The notes below the pieces were generated by a model, which had not been told where the DNA came from, searched no databases, and saw nothing but the letters and a program-made list of their open reading frames with translations. The position numbers and the translations under genes were made by a program. A stretch of 64,000 bases of DNA from Deltaproteobacteria bacterium IMCC39524 (GTDB taxonomy: Bacteria; Desulfobacterota; Desulfuromonadia; Desulfuromonadales; BM103). The DNA is taken from the NCBI GenBank assembly GCA_029667085.1, contig JARUHJ010000001.1:868001-932000 (forward strand). The letters are read 5' to 3'. This document shows, piece by piece, positions 1-8,128 of the stretch (position 1 is its first letter; each line of letters starts with the position of its first letter).

Positions 1-666
1 ACTGCCCATGATGATAATCAAGGCGATAATCGGAGACCAGGTCAGATAAAAGAGCCCGACCGCTCCGATCAGGCCGAGAACCCATAATTTAGGGCTGATA
101 ACCCCGATAATCCGGCCACCGTCGAGGGGGGAGATTGGCAACAGGTTGAAGAGATTAAGCAAGAAGCCGGTTGTCGCCAGCGCATACCAGAAGGGGTTGC
201 CGGTTAGCATGCCGACTCCGGCACAGCCGATTGCGCCCAGGGTGCCAAGTAAAGGGCCGCCATAGGCCATCAGCGCTTCGGCAAAAGCATCTTTGGGCAT
301 CTGCTTCATACCAATAAATGCGCCCATAAAGGGGATAAACATAGGCGCCGTCGCCTTGATCCCCATCATCCTCAGGGCCACCACATGCCCCATTTCATGA
401 ATAAACAGCAACGCGACAAAGCCGACCGCGAAGGGCCACCCCCAGAACATAGCGTAGGCCCAAATGCTGATCAGCATGGTGATGAAGGTTTTGAACTTGC
501 CGACCTGCAGGATTACCGCGAGGTATTTAAGTTTACCGAAAACAAAAAAGAGCAACAGGCCGATTGGCCCGAACTTGCTCAGTAAACCCTTTTTAGCCGG
601 TGGTGGGGCAATCGGCTCAAAGGTAAATTGAACATCCTCTTTAGACTCTGACTGTGGATCACTCAT
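1..666 (-). CDS. Site-2 protease family (M50) membrane metalloprotease, 3' part missing
   Basis: The gene starts at an ATG at 666 and runs off the left edge, so about 222 N-terminal residues are visible. A Pro/Glu-rich cytoplasmic N-terminus is followed by several hydrophobic segments. The zinc motif HEMGH lies near residues 90-94, and a second-half LDGGR motif near 181-185 supplies the usual third metal ligand. HExxH plus a distant LDG is the signature of the M50/site-2 protease family, which cuts substrates inside or next to the membrane. The short N-terminus without a PDZ domain resembles the stand-alone SpoIVFB/YdiL-like group rather than RseP. The substrate cannot be told. It lies downstream of the ywbE unit, separated by a terminator. 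Confidence 0.9.
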   Translation of the reverse strand, partial: MSDPQSESKEDVQFTFEPIAPPPAKKGLLSKFGPIGLLLFFVFGKLKYLAVILQVGKFKTFITMLISIWAYAMFWGWPFAVGFVALLFIHEMGHVVALRMMGIKATAPMFIPFMGAFIGMKQMPKDAFAEALMAYGGPLLGTLGAIGCAGVGMLTGNPFWYALATTGFLLNLFNLLPISPLDGGRIIGVISPKLWVLGLIGAVGLFYLTWSPIIALIIIMGS

Positions 667-699
667 TTACATATCCATATTCAATAAAGCGGGGGACTC

Positions 700-727
700 A
701 AAAAGGACACTCTATTTTGAGTGTCCC
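700..727 (-). terminator. Intrinsic terminator of the ywbE unit
   Basis: An 8-bp GC-containing stem (GGACACTC at 705-712 with GAGTGTCC at 719-726) has a 6-nt loop. On the minus strand it is followed directly by TTTTTG. It lies 3' of the YwbE gene and just upstream of the protease gene. Confidence 0.75.
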
Positions 728-783
728 AGGTTCCAATGTCCAGGCCTCCAGGTGACGTGCCTTGTGAGGTCGGCCTTTAAAAT

Positions 784-984
784 TCAATCCGTCTCACACC
801 ACGACTTCACCCGACCAACCTGCCCATCTTCAAGCCGAACTTTGATGCCGTGAGAATGAAACGGGCTTTTGGTCAAAAGATCTTTAACCACACCCTGGGT
901 CAGCTTACCGCTACGTTGATCTTTTTTCAGAATAATCATAACCGCCATCCCAGGCGTGATCTCTTCGCGATGTTGTCCATTCAT
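784..984 (-). CDS. ywbE: YwbE family protein (DUF2196)
   Basis: This 66-residue protein has the highly conserved YwbE core: the N-terminal MNGQ, then VMIILKKDQRSGKLT, GVVKDLLT, and HGIKVRLEDGQVGRV. The family consists of single-domain small proteins widespread in bacteria, with no established biochemical role. The compact beta-rich pattern suggests a small barrel, but that is inference. The start at 984 follows the stop of a 34-residue Lys-rich gene by only 3 bases, so the two are almost certainly cotranscribed and translationally linked. Confidence 0.9.
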   Translation of the reverse strand: MNGQHREEITPGMAVMIILKKDQRSGKLTQGVVKDLLTKSPFHSHGIKVRLEDGQVGRVKSWCETD

Positions 985-987
985 AGG

Positions 988-1092
988 TTACTTCTTTGCA
1001 GCTTTCTTCTCTTGTTTTTCAGCCTTTTTTTCTTTCGGAGTTTTAGCCGAAGCTTTCTTTACCGCTTTCTTGCTGTCTTGACCCTTACCCAT
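988..1092 (-). CDS. 34-residue Lys/Ala-rich basic protein
   Basis: The frame starts with ATG at 1090-1092 and ends with TAA at 988-990. An AAGGAG Shine-Dalgarno sequence lies just upstream, with usual spacing. The product begins MGKGQDSKKAVKK, contains KTPKEKKAEKQEKK and ends AAKK. It has about 15 lysines, no hydrophobic core, and is probably disordered. Small proteins of this pattern occur next to YwbE-type genes in other proteobacteria as far as I recall. Binding to nucleic acid or ribosome is a guess from charge alone. The strong ribosome binding site and the 3-base spacing to ywbE support it as real. Confidence 0.7.
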   Translation of the reverse strand: MGKGQDSKKAVKKASAKTPKEKKAEKQEKKAAKK

Positions 1093-1361
1093 GGCTTTCG
1101 CTCCTTATTGTTTAAGATTATGGTGTGTATTCATCAACTAGCATCATACACTACAATCTGGAACGGGGAGTGGTTATTATAAAGCTTCATTGCAGCTGTT
1201 CCCTCCACCCTTAGCTCTGCAATGTCATACATATAGAATGGGACTTGATGTTTTCCAGTAACACACTACCTATGTGTCATCGAAATAAGCACTATCCTTA
1301 AGGCTGTCAGTTCTTCTATGGTGTCATAAGCACCTCTAAAAAAAGGAAAGGCGGTCATCCG

Positions 1362-2063
1362 TTGGCGCTACTACAAAAAACAAAGAAACCGAACAAGTTC
1401 AGGAAATCAGGAGGGATGACCATTCTCCACGAAGATAAGGATCTGCTCGTGGTCGAGAAACCTTCAGGACTGCTGACCGTCGGCACGGCACGGGACAAGG
1501 CGCGCACGGCCCACTACCTGCTTAATAATTATGTTCGCAAAGGCGACCCGAAGTCGCGCAACCGGGTGTACGTGGTTCATCGCCTCGACCAGGAGACCTC
1601 CGGGATTCTACTATTTGCCAAAAGTGAAAAGGCCAAGCAGTTCCTGCAGGAACACTGGGATGAAACCGACAAATACTATCTAGCCATAGTTCACGGCCGA
1701 TTGACGCCTCCTGAGGGCAAAATCTCCACCTATCTCGCCGAAAACAAAGCTCACAATGTCTACTCAACCGGTGACGTTACCAAGGGCAAGCTCTCTCATA
1801 CGGAGTACCGGGTTCTTCAGGAGACCAGGGAAAACAGCCTAGTAGAAGTTCATCTGCTCACAGGCCGCAAGCATCAAATCCGTGTGCATTTCGCAGAGCA
1901 GGGGCAACCTGTTTTGGGAGACCGGAAGTACGGCACCACCGCTCGGGCGGCGAAACGACTCGCTCTGCATGCCCGCACGATCAGCTTCCTTCACCCTTTT
2001 AACGGCAGGCGGATGAAATTTGATGCCGGGGTACCGGAGGATTTTGTCAGGATGTTAGGCTAA
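1362..2063 (+). CDS. RluA-family pseudouridine synthase
   Basis: This is a 233-residue single-domain RNA pseudouridine synthase. The catalytic motif HRLDQETSG (near residues 73-81) contains the catalytic Asp, and the TGRKHQIRVH and LHA...F-HP motifs of the RluA/RluC/RluD group follow. No S4 domain is seen, as in RluA or TruC-like enzymes. The start is uncertain. TTG at 1362 has an AAGG-type site about 8 bases upstream. The first ATG at 1416 gives a protein beginning MTILHEDKDLL, nearer the family norm, but its AGGAGGG lies too close at 1409-1415. The RNA substrate cannot be assigned. Confidence 0.88.
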   Translation: MALLQKTKKPNKFRKSGGMTILHEDKDLLVVEKPSGLLTVGTARDKARTAHYLLNNYVRKGDPKSRNRVYVVHRLDQETSGILLFAKSEKAKQFLQEHWDETDKYYLAIVHGRLTPPEGKISTYLAENKAHNVYSTGDVTKGKLSHTEYRVLQETRENSLVEVHLLTGRKHQIRVHFAEQGQPVLGDRKYGTTARAAKRLALHARTISFLHPFNGRRMKFDAGVPEDFVRMLG

Positions 2064-2293
2064 GGGTTTTCATATTCGTTGGCAAAGGCAAGCCGGTGCT
2101 TGTTACGAACAAAGCTAAAGAGTTACGGACTTATAAGTCAAACAACAGTTGTAAGTATTTAACGCAATTTACAAGGCTGAAGGGGATTAAGGGGTGGGGT
2201 CAATCTTAAAACTATCTGAACGCTGATTTTCACGGTGAATGCTGATCAAGCCAAAGGATAAATTCTCTTCTCTACGTGCTGAACTCCAAACAG

Positions 2294-2309
2294 CGGCTAT
2301 ACTTAGCCG
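2294..2309 (+). promoter_or_regulatory. Short perfect dyad upstream of the nitroreductase gene
   Basis: CGGCTA and TAGCCG flank a 4-base centre, and TATACT (a 5/6 match to a sigma70 -10 box) is embedded across the left arm and centre. No convincing -35 box is found 16-18 bases upstream. It could be an operator, but this is weakly supported. The rest of 2064-2356 shows no gene. Confidence 0.3.
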
Positions 2310-2356
2310 AACGATCCTATTATCTGAGGAGTACATTTCTGTAAGGAGGACGACTC

Positions 2357-2962
2357 ATGGACACTTTTGACGCTATTTACCAACGTCGCGCAATCAAGCA
2401 TTTTGACCCTGAGCATCAATTGACTAATGAAGAAGAAAACAAAATTCTTGAGGCGGCCATTCAGGCCCCCACCAGTTTCAACATTCAACATTGGCGGTTT
2501 GTGATTATTCGCGACCCAGCCTTGCGACAGAGAATTCGCACTGAGTTTGGCAATGATCAAGCCCAGATGACCGATGCCTCCCTTCTTATCATTATGACTG
2601 CGGATACCATGGCCTGGGCTAAAGAGCCAGGCCGTTACTGGCAGAACGCGCCACAAGAGGTATGCGACCTGCTGGTAAACTGGATGGGCCCATTTCATGA
2701 AGGACGTGAGTGGTTGCAGCGTGACGAAGCACAGAGATCAATCGGCCTGGCGATGCAGACGATCATGCTCTCTGCGAAAGCAATGGGCTATGACTCCTGC
2801 CCAATGATCGGTTTTGACATTGATAAGGTCGCAGAATTAATCAACTTGCCAGACGACCATGTTATGGGCCCAATGGTGGCCATTGGTAAAAAAACCAAGG
2901 AGTCCTGGCCAAAGCCTGGTCAATTACCTCTCAACCAGTTAGTTTTTGAAAATTCTTTCTAG
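2357..2962 (+). CDS. Nitroreductase family protein
   Basis: The 201-residue product has the FMN-binding nitroreductase pattern: an N-terminal IYQRRAIKHFDP, then APTSFNIQHWRFVII, a central helix region, and the C-terminal GYDSCPMIGFD and VAIGKK segments. Such enzymes use NAD(P)H and FMN to reduce nitro compounds, quinones or enals; the substrate here is unknown. AAGGAGG lies 8 bases before the ATG at 2357. The TAG stop at 2960-2962 lies inside the left end of a palindromic repeat element, so the C-terminus is defined by the repeat. Confidence 0.93.
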   Translation: MDTFDAIYQRRAIKHFDPEHQLTNEEENKILEAAIQAPTSFNIQHWRFVIIRDPALRQRIRTEFGNDQAQMTDASLLIIMTADTMAWAKEPGRYWQNAPQEVCDLLVNWMGPFHEGREWLQRDEAQRSIGLAMQTIMLSAKAMGYDSCPMIGFDIDKVAELINLPDDHVMGPMVAIGKKTKESWPKPGQLPLNQLVFENSF

Positions 2963-3126
2963 TGTCGTGCCAATGATGAAAAGACGTAAAGACAACGCCG
3001 TAGTTTTTTGTGCCAGCAAGGCATGTCTTGAGTCACATAGTTGTAACTACGTGGATTAAGACATAACGAAGCAGGCGCGGAAAGGAACAAGTTGGATGCG
3101 TCAGTTTGTCGTTGACGCGGCACTAG
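2959..3126. repeat. MITE-like palindromic element with terminal inverted repeats
   Basis: The ends match as imperfect inverted repeats: CTAGTGTCGTGCCAA at the left and TTGACGCGGCACTAG at the right. The interior holds a strong hairpin at 3025-3062 (GTCTT...AAGAC, 14 of 18 pairs plus wobble). The outer arms are also partly complementary, so the whole 168 bases can fold as one long hairpin. A short relative of the right end is found at 63890-63926. No open frame is present. The left end contains the TAG stop of the nitroreductase gene. Confidence 0.7.
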
Positions 3127-3145
3127 GTTGGCTTTTCTTTAAATG

Positions 3146-3177
3146 CATGGCCGCACGATACTGATCGTGCGGCCATG
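3146..3177. terminator. Perfect 14-bp hairpin
   Basis: CATGGCCGCACGAT at 3146-3159 pairs perfectly with ATCGTGCGGCCATG at 3164-3177 around a 4-nt loop. The downstream T-tract is weak, so it may act as a terminator for the nitroreductase transcript or as an RNA stabiliser. Together with the repeat element it fills most of the gap 2963-3305; nothing else is seen there. Confidence 0.6.
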
Positions 3178-3305
3178 TTATTGAAGACCCCTCCCATTAA
3201 AAATATTACCGCCCCATCTCCGGCAATGTTCCCTTGCTAAATCACCGTCACCTTTTATCCTTTAGTAAAGGTTCCGGATCACTACTATTCCAAGAAGGAG
3301 TGCCT

Positions 3306-4079
3306 ATGGTCGACCGATTGCAGATCACCAAAAACTGGTTACCGCGCTACACCGGAATGCCGCTCGATAACTTTGGCGAGTACATTTTGCTGACCAACTT
3401 CAGACACTATGTCGACATGTTCGCGGAAATGTTCTCCTGCGATATCCACGGTGAAAGTAAACCAATGCAGGCGGCAACCAACAGTGATGGCCTGACCATT
3501 GTCAACTTCGGCATAGGCTCAGCGAACGCTGCCACCATCATGGATCTGCTCAGCGCCATACAGCCCAAGGGAGTGCTGTTTCTCGGCAAATGTGGAGGAT
3601 TGAAGAAATCATCGGAAATCGGTCACTTCATACTGCCGAATGCCGCAATTCGCGGGGAAGGGACCAGTAACGATTATTTCCCGGCCGAAGTACCGGCGCT
3701 GCCCTCGTTCAAACTACATAAATTTGTTTCCGAGAAAATTCTCGAACTCGGTCACGAGTACCGAACGGGCGTAGTTTACTCGACCAATCGACGTATCTGG
3801 GAACACGACCAGAATTTTATGGAAAAGTTGCAAAAGATGACCAGCATCGGCATCGACATGGAAACCGCGACGATCTTTATCGTCGGACACTACAATGTCA
3901 TCGCTCGCGGTGCCCTGTTGCTGGTCTCGGATGTGCCCCTCACCCCCGAAGGCGTCAAAACCGAAGAGTCAGACCTGATGGTGACTCAACGATGGGCTGA
4001 CAGCCACTTGAAGATAGGCATTGATGCAATGACCGAAATTGGGGAAAAGGGAGAGAAAATCAAGCACTTTCAGTATTAA
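3306..4079 (+). CDS. amn: AMP nucleosidase
   Basis: The 257-residue protein belongs to the purine nucleoside phosphorylase-like fold. It matches the short AMP nucleosidase type, which hydrolyses AMP to adenine and ribose 5-phosphate. Visible signatures are IVNFGIGSANAATIMDLL, VLFLGKCGGL, the IRGEGTSNDYF segment and GIDMETAT, the nucleoside-binding Met-Glu region. The reading frame is open back to 3234, but AAGGAG at 3294-3299 points to the ATG at 3306 (MVDRLQITKNW). It lacks the long N-terminal domain of E. coli Amn, as in Bacteroidetes-type enzymes. It converges with lhgO, with 73 bases between the stops. Confidence 0.88.
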   Translation: MVDRLQITKNWLPRYTGMPLDNFGEYILLTNFRHYVDMFAEMFSCDIHGESKPMQAATNSDGLTIVNFGIGSANAATIMDLLSAIQPKGVLFLGKCGGLKKSSEIGHFILPNAAIRGEGTSNDYFPAEVPALPSFKLHKFVSEKILELGHEYRTGVVYSTNRRIWEHDQNFMEKLQKMTSIGIDMETATIFIVGHYNVIARGALLLVSDVPLTPEGVKTEESDLMVTQRWADSHLKIGIDAMTEIGEKGEKIKHFQY

Positions 4080-4152
4080 AGACAAGAGACTCCCTATCGT
4101 TTTAAAGAGCCAGGGATCAAACGTGAGCCATCAGCGGCCCCTTCTTGTCCGG

Positions 4153-5358
4153 CTATGTTATTGTCGCCATGACCTGGTCAGCAATATGCTCTGCGATACT
4201 CAAAGAGGCCGTTGCTGCCGGTGAAGGAGCATTGAGAACGTGCACCATGCGCCCTTCCGTCTGGATGCAGAAATCATCGACCATCCTGCCCTCGTTATCA
4301 ACGGCCTGGGCACGCACGCCGCTGCCACCTGACACCAGGTCACTTTCCCGGACTTCGGGCATAAGCCGCTGCAGGCTTTTCACGAACTGTTTTTTCGAGA
4401 AAGAACGTCTGTATTCCTCAATCCCCGTCTTCCAGAAACGGGCCGACAATTTCCAGAAACCAGCAAACGCAAAAGTGCCAGCCAGATCGGGCAATGAAAT
4501 ATCACTGCGTCGATAGCCTTCGCGCTGCCAAGCCAATACGGCGTTCGGCCCTGCTTCGACAGTGCCATCGATCATACGCGTAAAATGGACGCCGAGAAAC
4601 GGCATCAACGGATCTGGCACCGGGTAGATCAAATGATTCACAAGCTTGCTGCGCTCCGGTTTGAATTCATAGTATTCACCGCGGAACGGGATGATCCTTA
4701 ACTTTGGGCGGAGCCCGGCCAGACGAGCAATCTGATCTGCGTGCAGACCGGCACAATTCACCAGGCTGCGGGCTTCAAAGGTTTTGTGACCACTATGGAT
4801 CAGGTAGCCATCCTGCTTCGTTTGAATCTTCGAGACCGGTGAGTTCAGGTGAACCACACCACCACGAGACTGAAAAAGTTCAGCGAGCTTCTGCGTAACA
4901 CGAACATAGTCAACGATTCCGGTCTGTGGCACAAACAAGCCGGCAACTCCTCGAACATGCGGCTCATGCTCCTGCAATTGAGCCACTGAAAGCCTTTGCA
5001 AACCCTCAAGACCATTCGCTTTCCCTCGGCGTTCCAGCTCCTCCAACGCGGGCAATTCTGTATCATCAACAGCAACAACGACCTTGCCACAACGCTGATG
5101 AGGGATGTCATAGACATTGCAAAAGCGGTAAAGAGCCTCTCGCCCAGACGCGCAGGTTTCCGCTTTCATGGAACCAGGCTTGTAGTAGAGACCGGCGTGG
5201 ATCACACCACTATTGTGGCCGGTTTGATGAGATGCCAGGCTTGCTTCTTTCTCTAATAGAGCTATTTTCAGATTGGGATTGCGGGAGCTGATCGCAAGTG
5301 CAGTGGCACAGCCTACGATGCCTCCGCCAATGACAACCAAGTCGATGTTTGTGCTCAT
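4153..5358 (-). CDS. lhgO: L-2-hydroxyglutarate oxidase
   Basis: This 401-residue FAD enzyme of the DAO family begins with a Rossmann dinucleotide motif (VVIGGGIVGCATAL, residues 8-21). SHQTGHNSGVIHAGLYY follows, and the C-terminal GSGVRAQAVD segment is typical of LhgO/YgaF. The family oxidises L-2-hydroxyglutarate to 2-oxoglutarate and feeds electrons to the membrane quinone pool, a metabolite-repair role. Length matches the family (about 400). GAGG lies about 9 bases before the ATG. It appears monocistronic, between amn (convergent) and the terminator of the RhlE-like gene. Confidence 0.9.
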   Translation of the reverse strand: MSTNIDLVVIGGGIVGCATALAISSRNPNLKIALLEKEASLASHQTGHNSGVIHAGLYYKPGSMKAETCASGREALYRFCNVYDIPHQRCGKVVVAVDDTELPALEELERRGKANGLEGLQRLSVAQLQEHEPHVRGVAGLFVPQTGIVDYVRVTQKLAELFQSRGGVVHLNSPVSKIQTKQDGYLIHSGHKTFEARSLVNCAGLHADQIARLAGLRPKLRIIPFRGEYYEFKPERSKLVNHLIYPVPDPLMPFLGVHFTRMIDGTVEAGPNAVLAWQREGYRRSDISLPDLAGTFAFAGFWKLSARFWKTGIEEYRRSFSKKQFVKSLQRLMPEVRESDLVSGGSGVRAQAVDNEGRMVDDFCIQTEGRMVHVLNAPSPAATASLSIAEHIADQVMATIT

Positions 5359-5430
5359 ATGACTGAAGACCTCACAAGTTAAAGTGTTGTATCAGAAGTT
5401 AACCACAAAACATTATTATTACAACGAAAG

Positions 5431-5460
5431 CGGGGAGCACTAATGATTAAGTGCCCCCCG
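5431..5460 (-). terminator. Probable terminator of the RhlE-like gene
   Basis: The 10-bp arms at 5431-5440 and 5451-5460 pair with one mismatch (CGGGGAGCAC with GTGCCCCCCG). It lies 40 bases past the helicase stop. The following T-run on the minus strand is short (CTTTCGTTG), so strength is uncertain. Confidence 0.5.
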
Positions 5461-5502
5461 TAAGAGTTTCGTTTCGATTTGATTGAATGTGAACAGGCTG
5501 AC

Positions 5503-6870
5503 CTACTTAATCGTTTTCGTCCTGCTCAATCGGCGACCGACCTTGGGCGCAGGGGACTTGGTGTCAGCTTTACCCCGTCGACCTGTTGTGGTCTTGGTCG
5601 GAGACTTGGCTTTCGCAGGTTTTGCTGCGGCCTTTTTGGTCTTTGCAGGAGATTTCGCCTTGGCAGATTTTTGTTTAGATTTGGACGCGCCCTTGGCTTT
5701 TTTCCCGGGTTTCGCCTTGACTCCTCGCTTGACTGCAATCACGGGGAATTCGGCAATTGATTCCTGCGGAATGGCATATTCAAGCAGCTTTTCAATTTCC
5801 ACCAGCCGTGCCTGCTCAGCAGGGCAAACCAGCGAAATCGCAACACCATCTTCCCCTGCCCGGCCGGTGCGACCGATCCTGTGTACGTAGTCTTCCGGGA
5901 CCTGGGGCAACTCGTAATTAACAACGTAAGGCAGATTTGCAATATCAAGCCCGCGTGCGGCGACATCAGTTGCCACAAGCACACGTACTTCACCCTTCTT
6001 GAATTCTGCCAGGGTCCGCGTTCTGATCGACTGACTCTTGTTGCTGTGGATGGGGGCGGCCTTGATCCCGTCAAAGAGCAACTCGTCGGTCAACTTATCG
6101 GCACCATAGCGGGTGCGCGTGAAAACAAGAACCTGGCTCCAATTGCCCTTACGGATCAGATGCGAAAGCATTTCACGCTTGCGACTGCGCTCAACCGGAT
6201 AGATCGCCTGGGTGATCGCATCAGCAGCGATGTTACGGCGTTCGACTTCGATCCTTCGTGGTTGATCGAGCAGTTCGTCAGCAAGCTGCTTGATGCTCTT
6301 TGAATATGTAGCCGAGAAGAGCAGGTTCTGTCGATCTCCCGGCAGGAATTCCGCCACCCGAAGGATGTCATCAATAAAGCCGAGGTCGAGCATGCGATCC
6401 GCTTCGTCCAGAACCAGGAATTCAATTTCGTTAAGTTTGATCGTGCCACGTTCAGCGTGATCCAGAAGCCTGCCTGGCGTTGCGACCACAATATCAACAC
6501 CCCGGTCCAAACGCTCCATCTGCGGCCGGATGTTGACACCACCGTAGATCTTGATGGAACGCAAAGACAGACGACGACCGTAGTTCTGCATCTGCTCGCT
6601 GACCTGGGCGGCAAGCTCACGGGTAGGAACCAGAACCAGGGCCCTGGGATGCCGGCGCTTTTTGTAGGTGGTCGTTTCACTCAGCATCTGCACGATCGGC
6701 AAAGCAAATGCGGCTGTTTTGCCGGTACCGGTTTGAGCGCCGGCAAGCAAATCGCAACCTTCGAAGATGACCGGGATCGCCTGACTCTGGATCGGGGTCG
6801 GTGTTGTGTATCCTTGTGTTGCAATCGCGCTCAATAGTTCAGCGCGCAGACCGAGCGAAGAAAATGACAT
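5503..6870 (-). CDS. rhlE: DEAD-box RNA helicase, RhlE-like
   Basis: The 455-residue protein has the full DEAD-box set: F-x(n)-Q motif ([11 protein letters not shown], 22-33), Walker A AQTGTGKT (45-52), [13 protein letters not shown] ([10 protein letters not shown]), SAT, the [12 protein letters not shown] segment and [10 protein letters not shown]. The core most resembles RhlE-type ATP-dependent RNA helicases, which remodel ribosomal and mRNA structure. The last 75 or so residues form a Lys/Ala/Pro/Ser-rich basic tail of histone H1-like composition, a common RNA-binding add-on. AAGGA lies 8 bases before the ATG. It is divergent from the BAT operon. Confidence 0.9.
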   Translation of the reverse strand: MSFSSLGLRAELLSAIATQGYTTPTPIQSQAIPVIFEGCDLLAGAQTGTGKTAAFALPIVQMLSETTTYKKRRHPRALVLVPTRELAAQVSEQMQNYGRRLSLRSIKIYGGVNIRPQMERLDRGVDIVVATPGRLLDHAERGTIKLNEIEFLVLDEADRMLDLGFIDDILRVAEFLPGDRQNLLFSATYSKSIKQLADELLDQPRRIEVERRNIAADAITQAIYPVERSRKREMLSHLIRKGNWSQVLVFTRTRYGADKLTDELLFDGIKAAPIHSNKSQSIRTRTLAEFKKGEVRVLVATDVAARGLDIANLPYVVNYELPQVPEDYVHRIGRTGRAGEDGVAISLVCPAEQARLVEIEKLLEYAIPQESIAEFPVIAVKRGVKAKPGKKAKGASKSKQKSAKAKSPAKTKKAAAKPAKAKSPTKTTTGRRGKADTKSPAPKVGRRLSRTKTIK

Positions 6871-7070
6871 CAGAAAAGTCCTTACACCCCCCTTTACAGG
6901 AGTAGCGTCTTACTTATAAGAAAATAGAAAACAACAGTGACCGGGACATTAGCCGATTGACCCGACACTGTCAATTAAGCGATGTTCCATCAATTGCTAA
7001 GATCAATCTCGCCCTGCAGTGCAAGAAGTGTTAGTTTGTCCAGTCACAGAGAAAAGGCCAGTAAACCTGC

Positions 7071-7099
7071 TTGATTTTCAGATGATTTTTTTTTATAAA
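7071..7099 (+). promoter_or_regulatory. Sigma70-type promoter of the BAT operon
   Basis: TTGATT at 7071-7076 and TATAAA at 7094-7099 are separated by exactly 17 bases. This predicts a start near 7106 and a 40-base leader before the moxR ATG. The rest of the divergent gap 6871-7145 shows no gene. Confidence 0.65.
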
Positions 7100-7145
7100 T
7101 TTACTCCAAAAAAAATTTTCTCACTTAAAAAACAAGGGCTTGAAC

Positions 7146-8117
7146 ATGAATGAAATCCAGGCTGTTTTTTCTGATCTGTCGAATTCGTTAAGCACCCAGG
7201 TCCTCGGACAACCACACCTGATCGAGCGCCTGCTGATTGCCTTGCTGGCCGATGGCCACCTGCTCGTTGAAGGTGCTCCGGGGTTGGCCAAAACCCGTGC
7301 CATTCAGAAACTTGGCGAACATATAGAAGCAAATTTTCATCGCATCCAATTCACGCCGGATCTCCTGCCTGCAGACCTGACCGGTACCGACATTTTTCGA
7401 CCACAGGACAGCAGCTTCGTGTTTCAACCCGGGCCGCTCTTTCACAACCTGATCCTGGCAGACGAGATCAATCGCGCCCCTGCCAAGGTCCAGTCTGCAC
7501 TACTCGAAGCGATGGCCGAACGTCAGATTACCATCGGCCAGACCAGCTACCCACTCGACGATCCGTTTCTGGTTATGGCGACCCAGAACCCGATTGAGCA
7601 GGAAGGCACCTATCCGCTCCCTGAAGCGCAGCTCGACCGTTTTCTGCTGCATGTGATGGTCGGTTACCCGCAGGTTGCAACGGAACAACAAATCCTGAAC
7701 CTGGCACGCAACGAAGCGAGAAACGGCAGAGCGGCAAAAGAGGAAAAAGCTGCGCAGCTCAGCAACAGGCAGTTACAAGAAGCCCGCTCACAGGTTCTGG
7801 ATCTCTACCTGGCAGACAACCTCGAAGAATACTTATTGCAGCTGGTGCTGGCCACCCGACAGCCTGAACCTTACGGCGAGGATCTGGCCGGCTGGATCCA
7901 GTACGGTGCCAGCCCCCGGGCAAGCATTGCCCTCGATCGTTGCTCGCGGGCACGCGCATGGCTGGCAGGTCGGGATTTTGTTAGCCCGGAGGATATCCAG
8001 TCCCTCGCCTTTGACGTCCTGCGTCACCGGGTGCTGTTGACCTATGAGGCTGAAGCCGAAGGAGTTAACGTCGATCGCCTAGTTGCTGAACTGATTGCCC
8101 GGGTTCCGGTGCCCTGA
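7146..8117 (+). CDS. MoxR family AAA ATPase (BAT operon)
   Basis: This is a 323-residue AAA+ ATPase of the MoxR type. It has the characteristic Walker A GAPGLAKT (near 39-46), Walker B LILADEINRAPAKVQSALLEA, sensor segment ATQNPIEQEGTYPLPEAQLDRF and the C-terminal lid. MoxR proteins act with VWA-domain partners as chaperones for metal insertion or complex assembly, and VWA genes follow here. A TTG at 7140 is in frame, but AAGGG suits the ATG at 7146 better. It is the first gene of a six-gene operon; 11 bases separate its stop from the GTG of the next gene. Confidence 0.93.
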   Translation: MNEIQAVFSDLSNSLSTQVLGQPHLIERLLIALLADGHLLVEGAPGLAKTRAIQKLGEHIEANFHRIQFTPDLLPADLTGTDIFRPQDSSFVFQPGPLFHNLILADEINRAPAKVQSALLEAMAERQITIGQTSYPLDDPFLVMATQNPIEQEGTYPLPEAQLDRFLLHVMVGYPQVATEQQILNLARNEARNGRAAKEEKAAQLSNRQLQEARSQVLDLYLADNLEEYLLQLVLATRQPEPYGEDLAGWIQYGASPRASIALDRCSRARAWLAGRDFVSPEDIQSLAFDVLRHRVLLTYEAEAEGVNVDRLVAELIARVPVP

Positions 8118-8128
8118 GGACTTTGTCC

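Noticed and set aside
2064-2356. Possible mobile-element remnant (GGGGTGGGGTCAATC-type sequence)
   Set aside because: No inverted ends, no second copy and no transposase-like frame could be seen.
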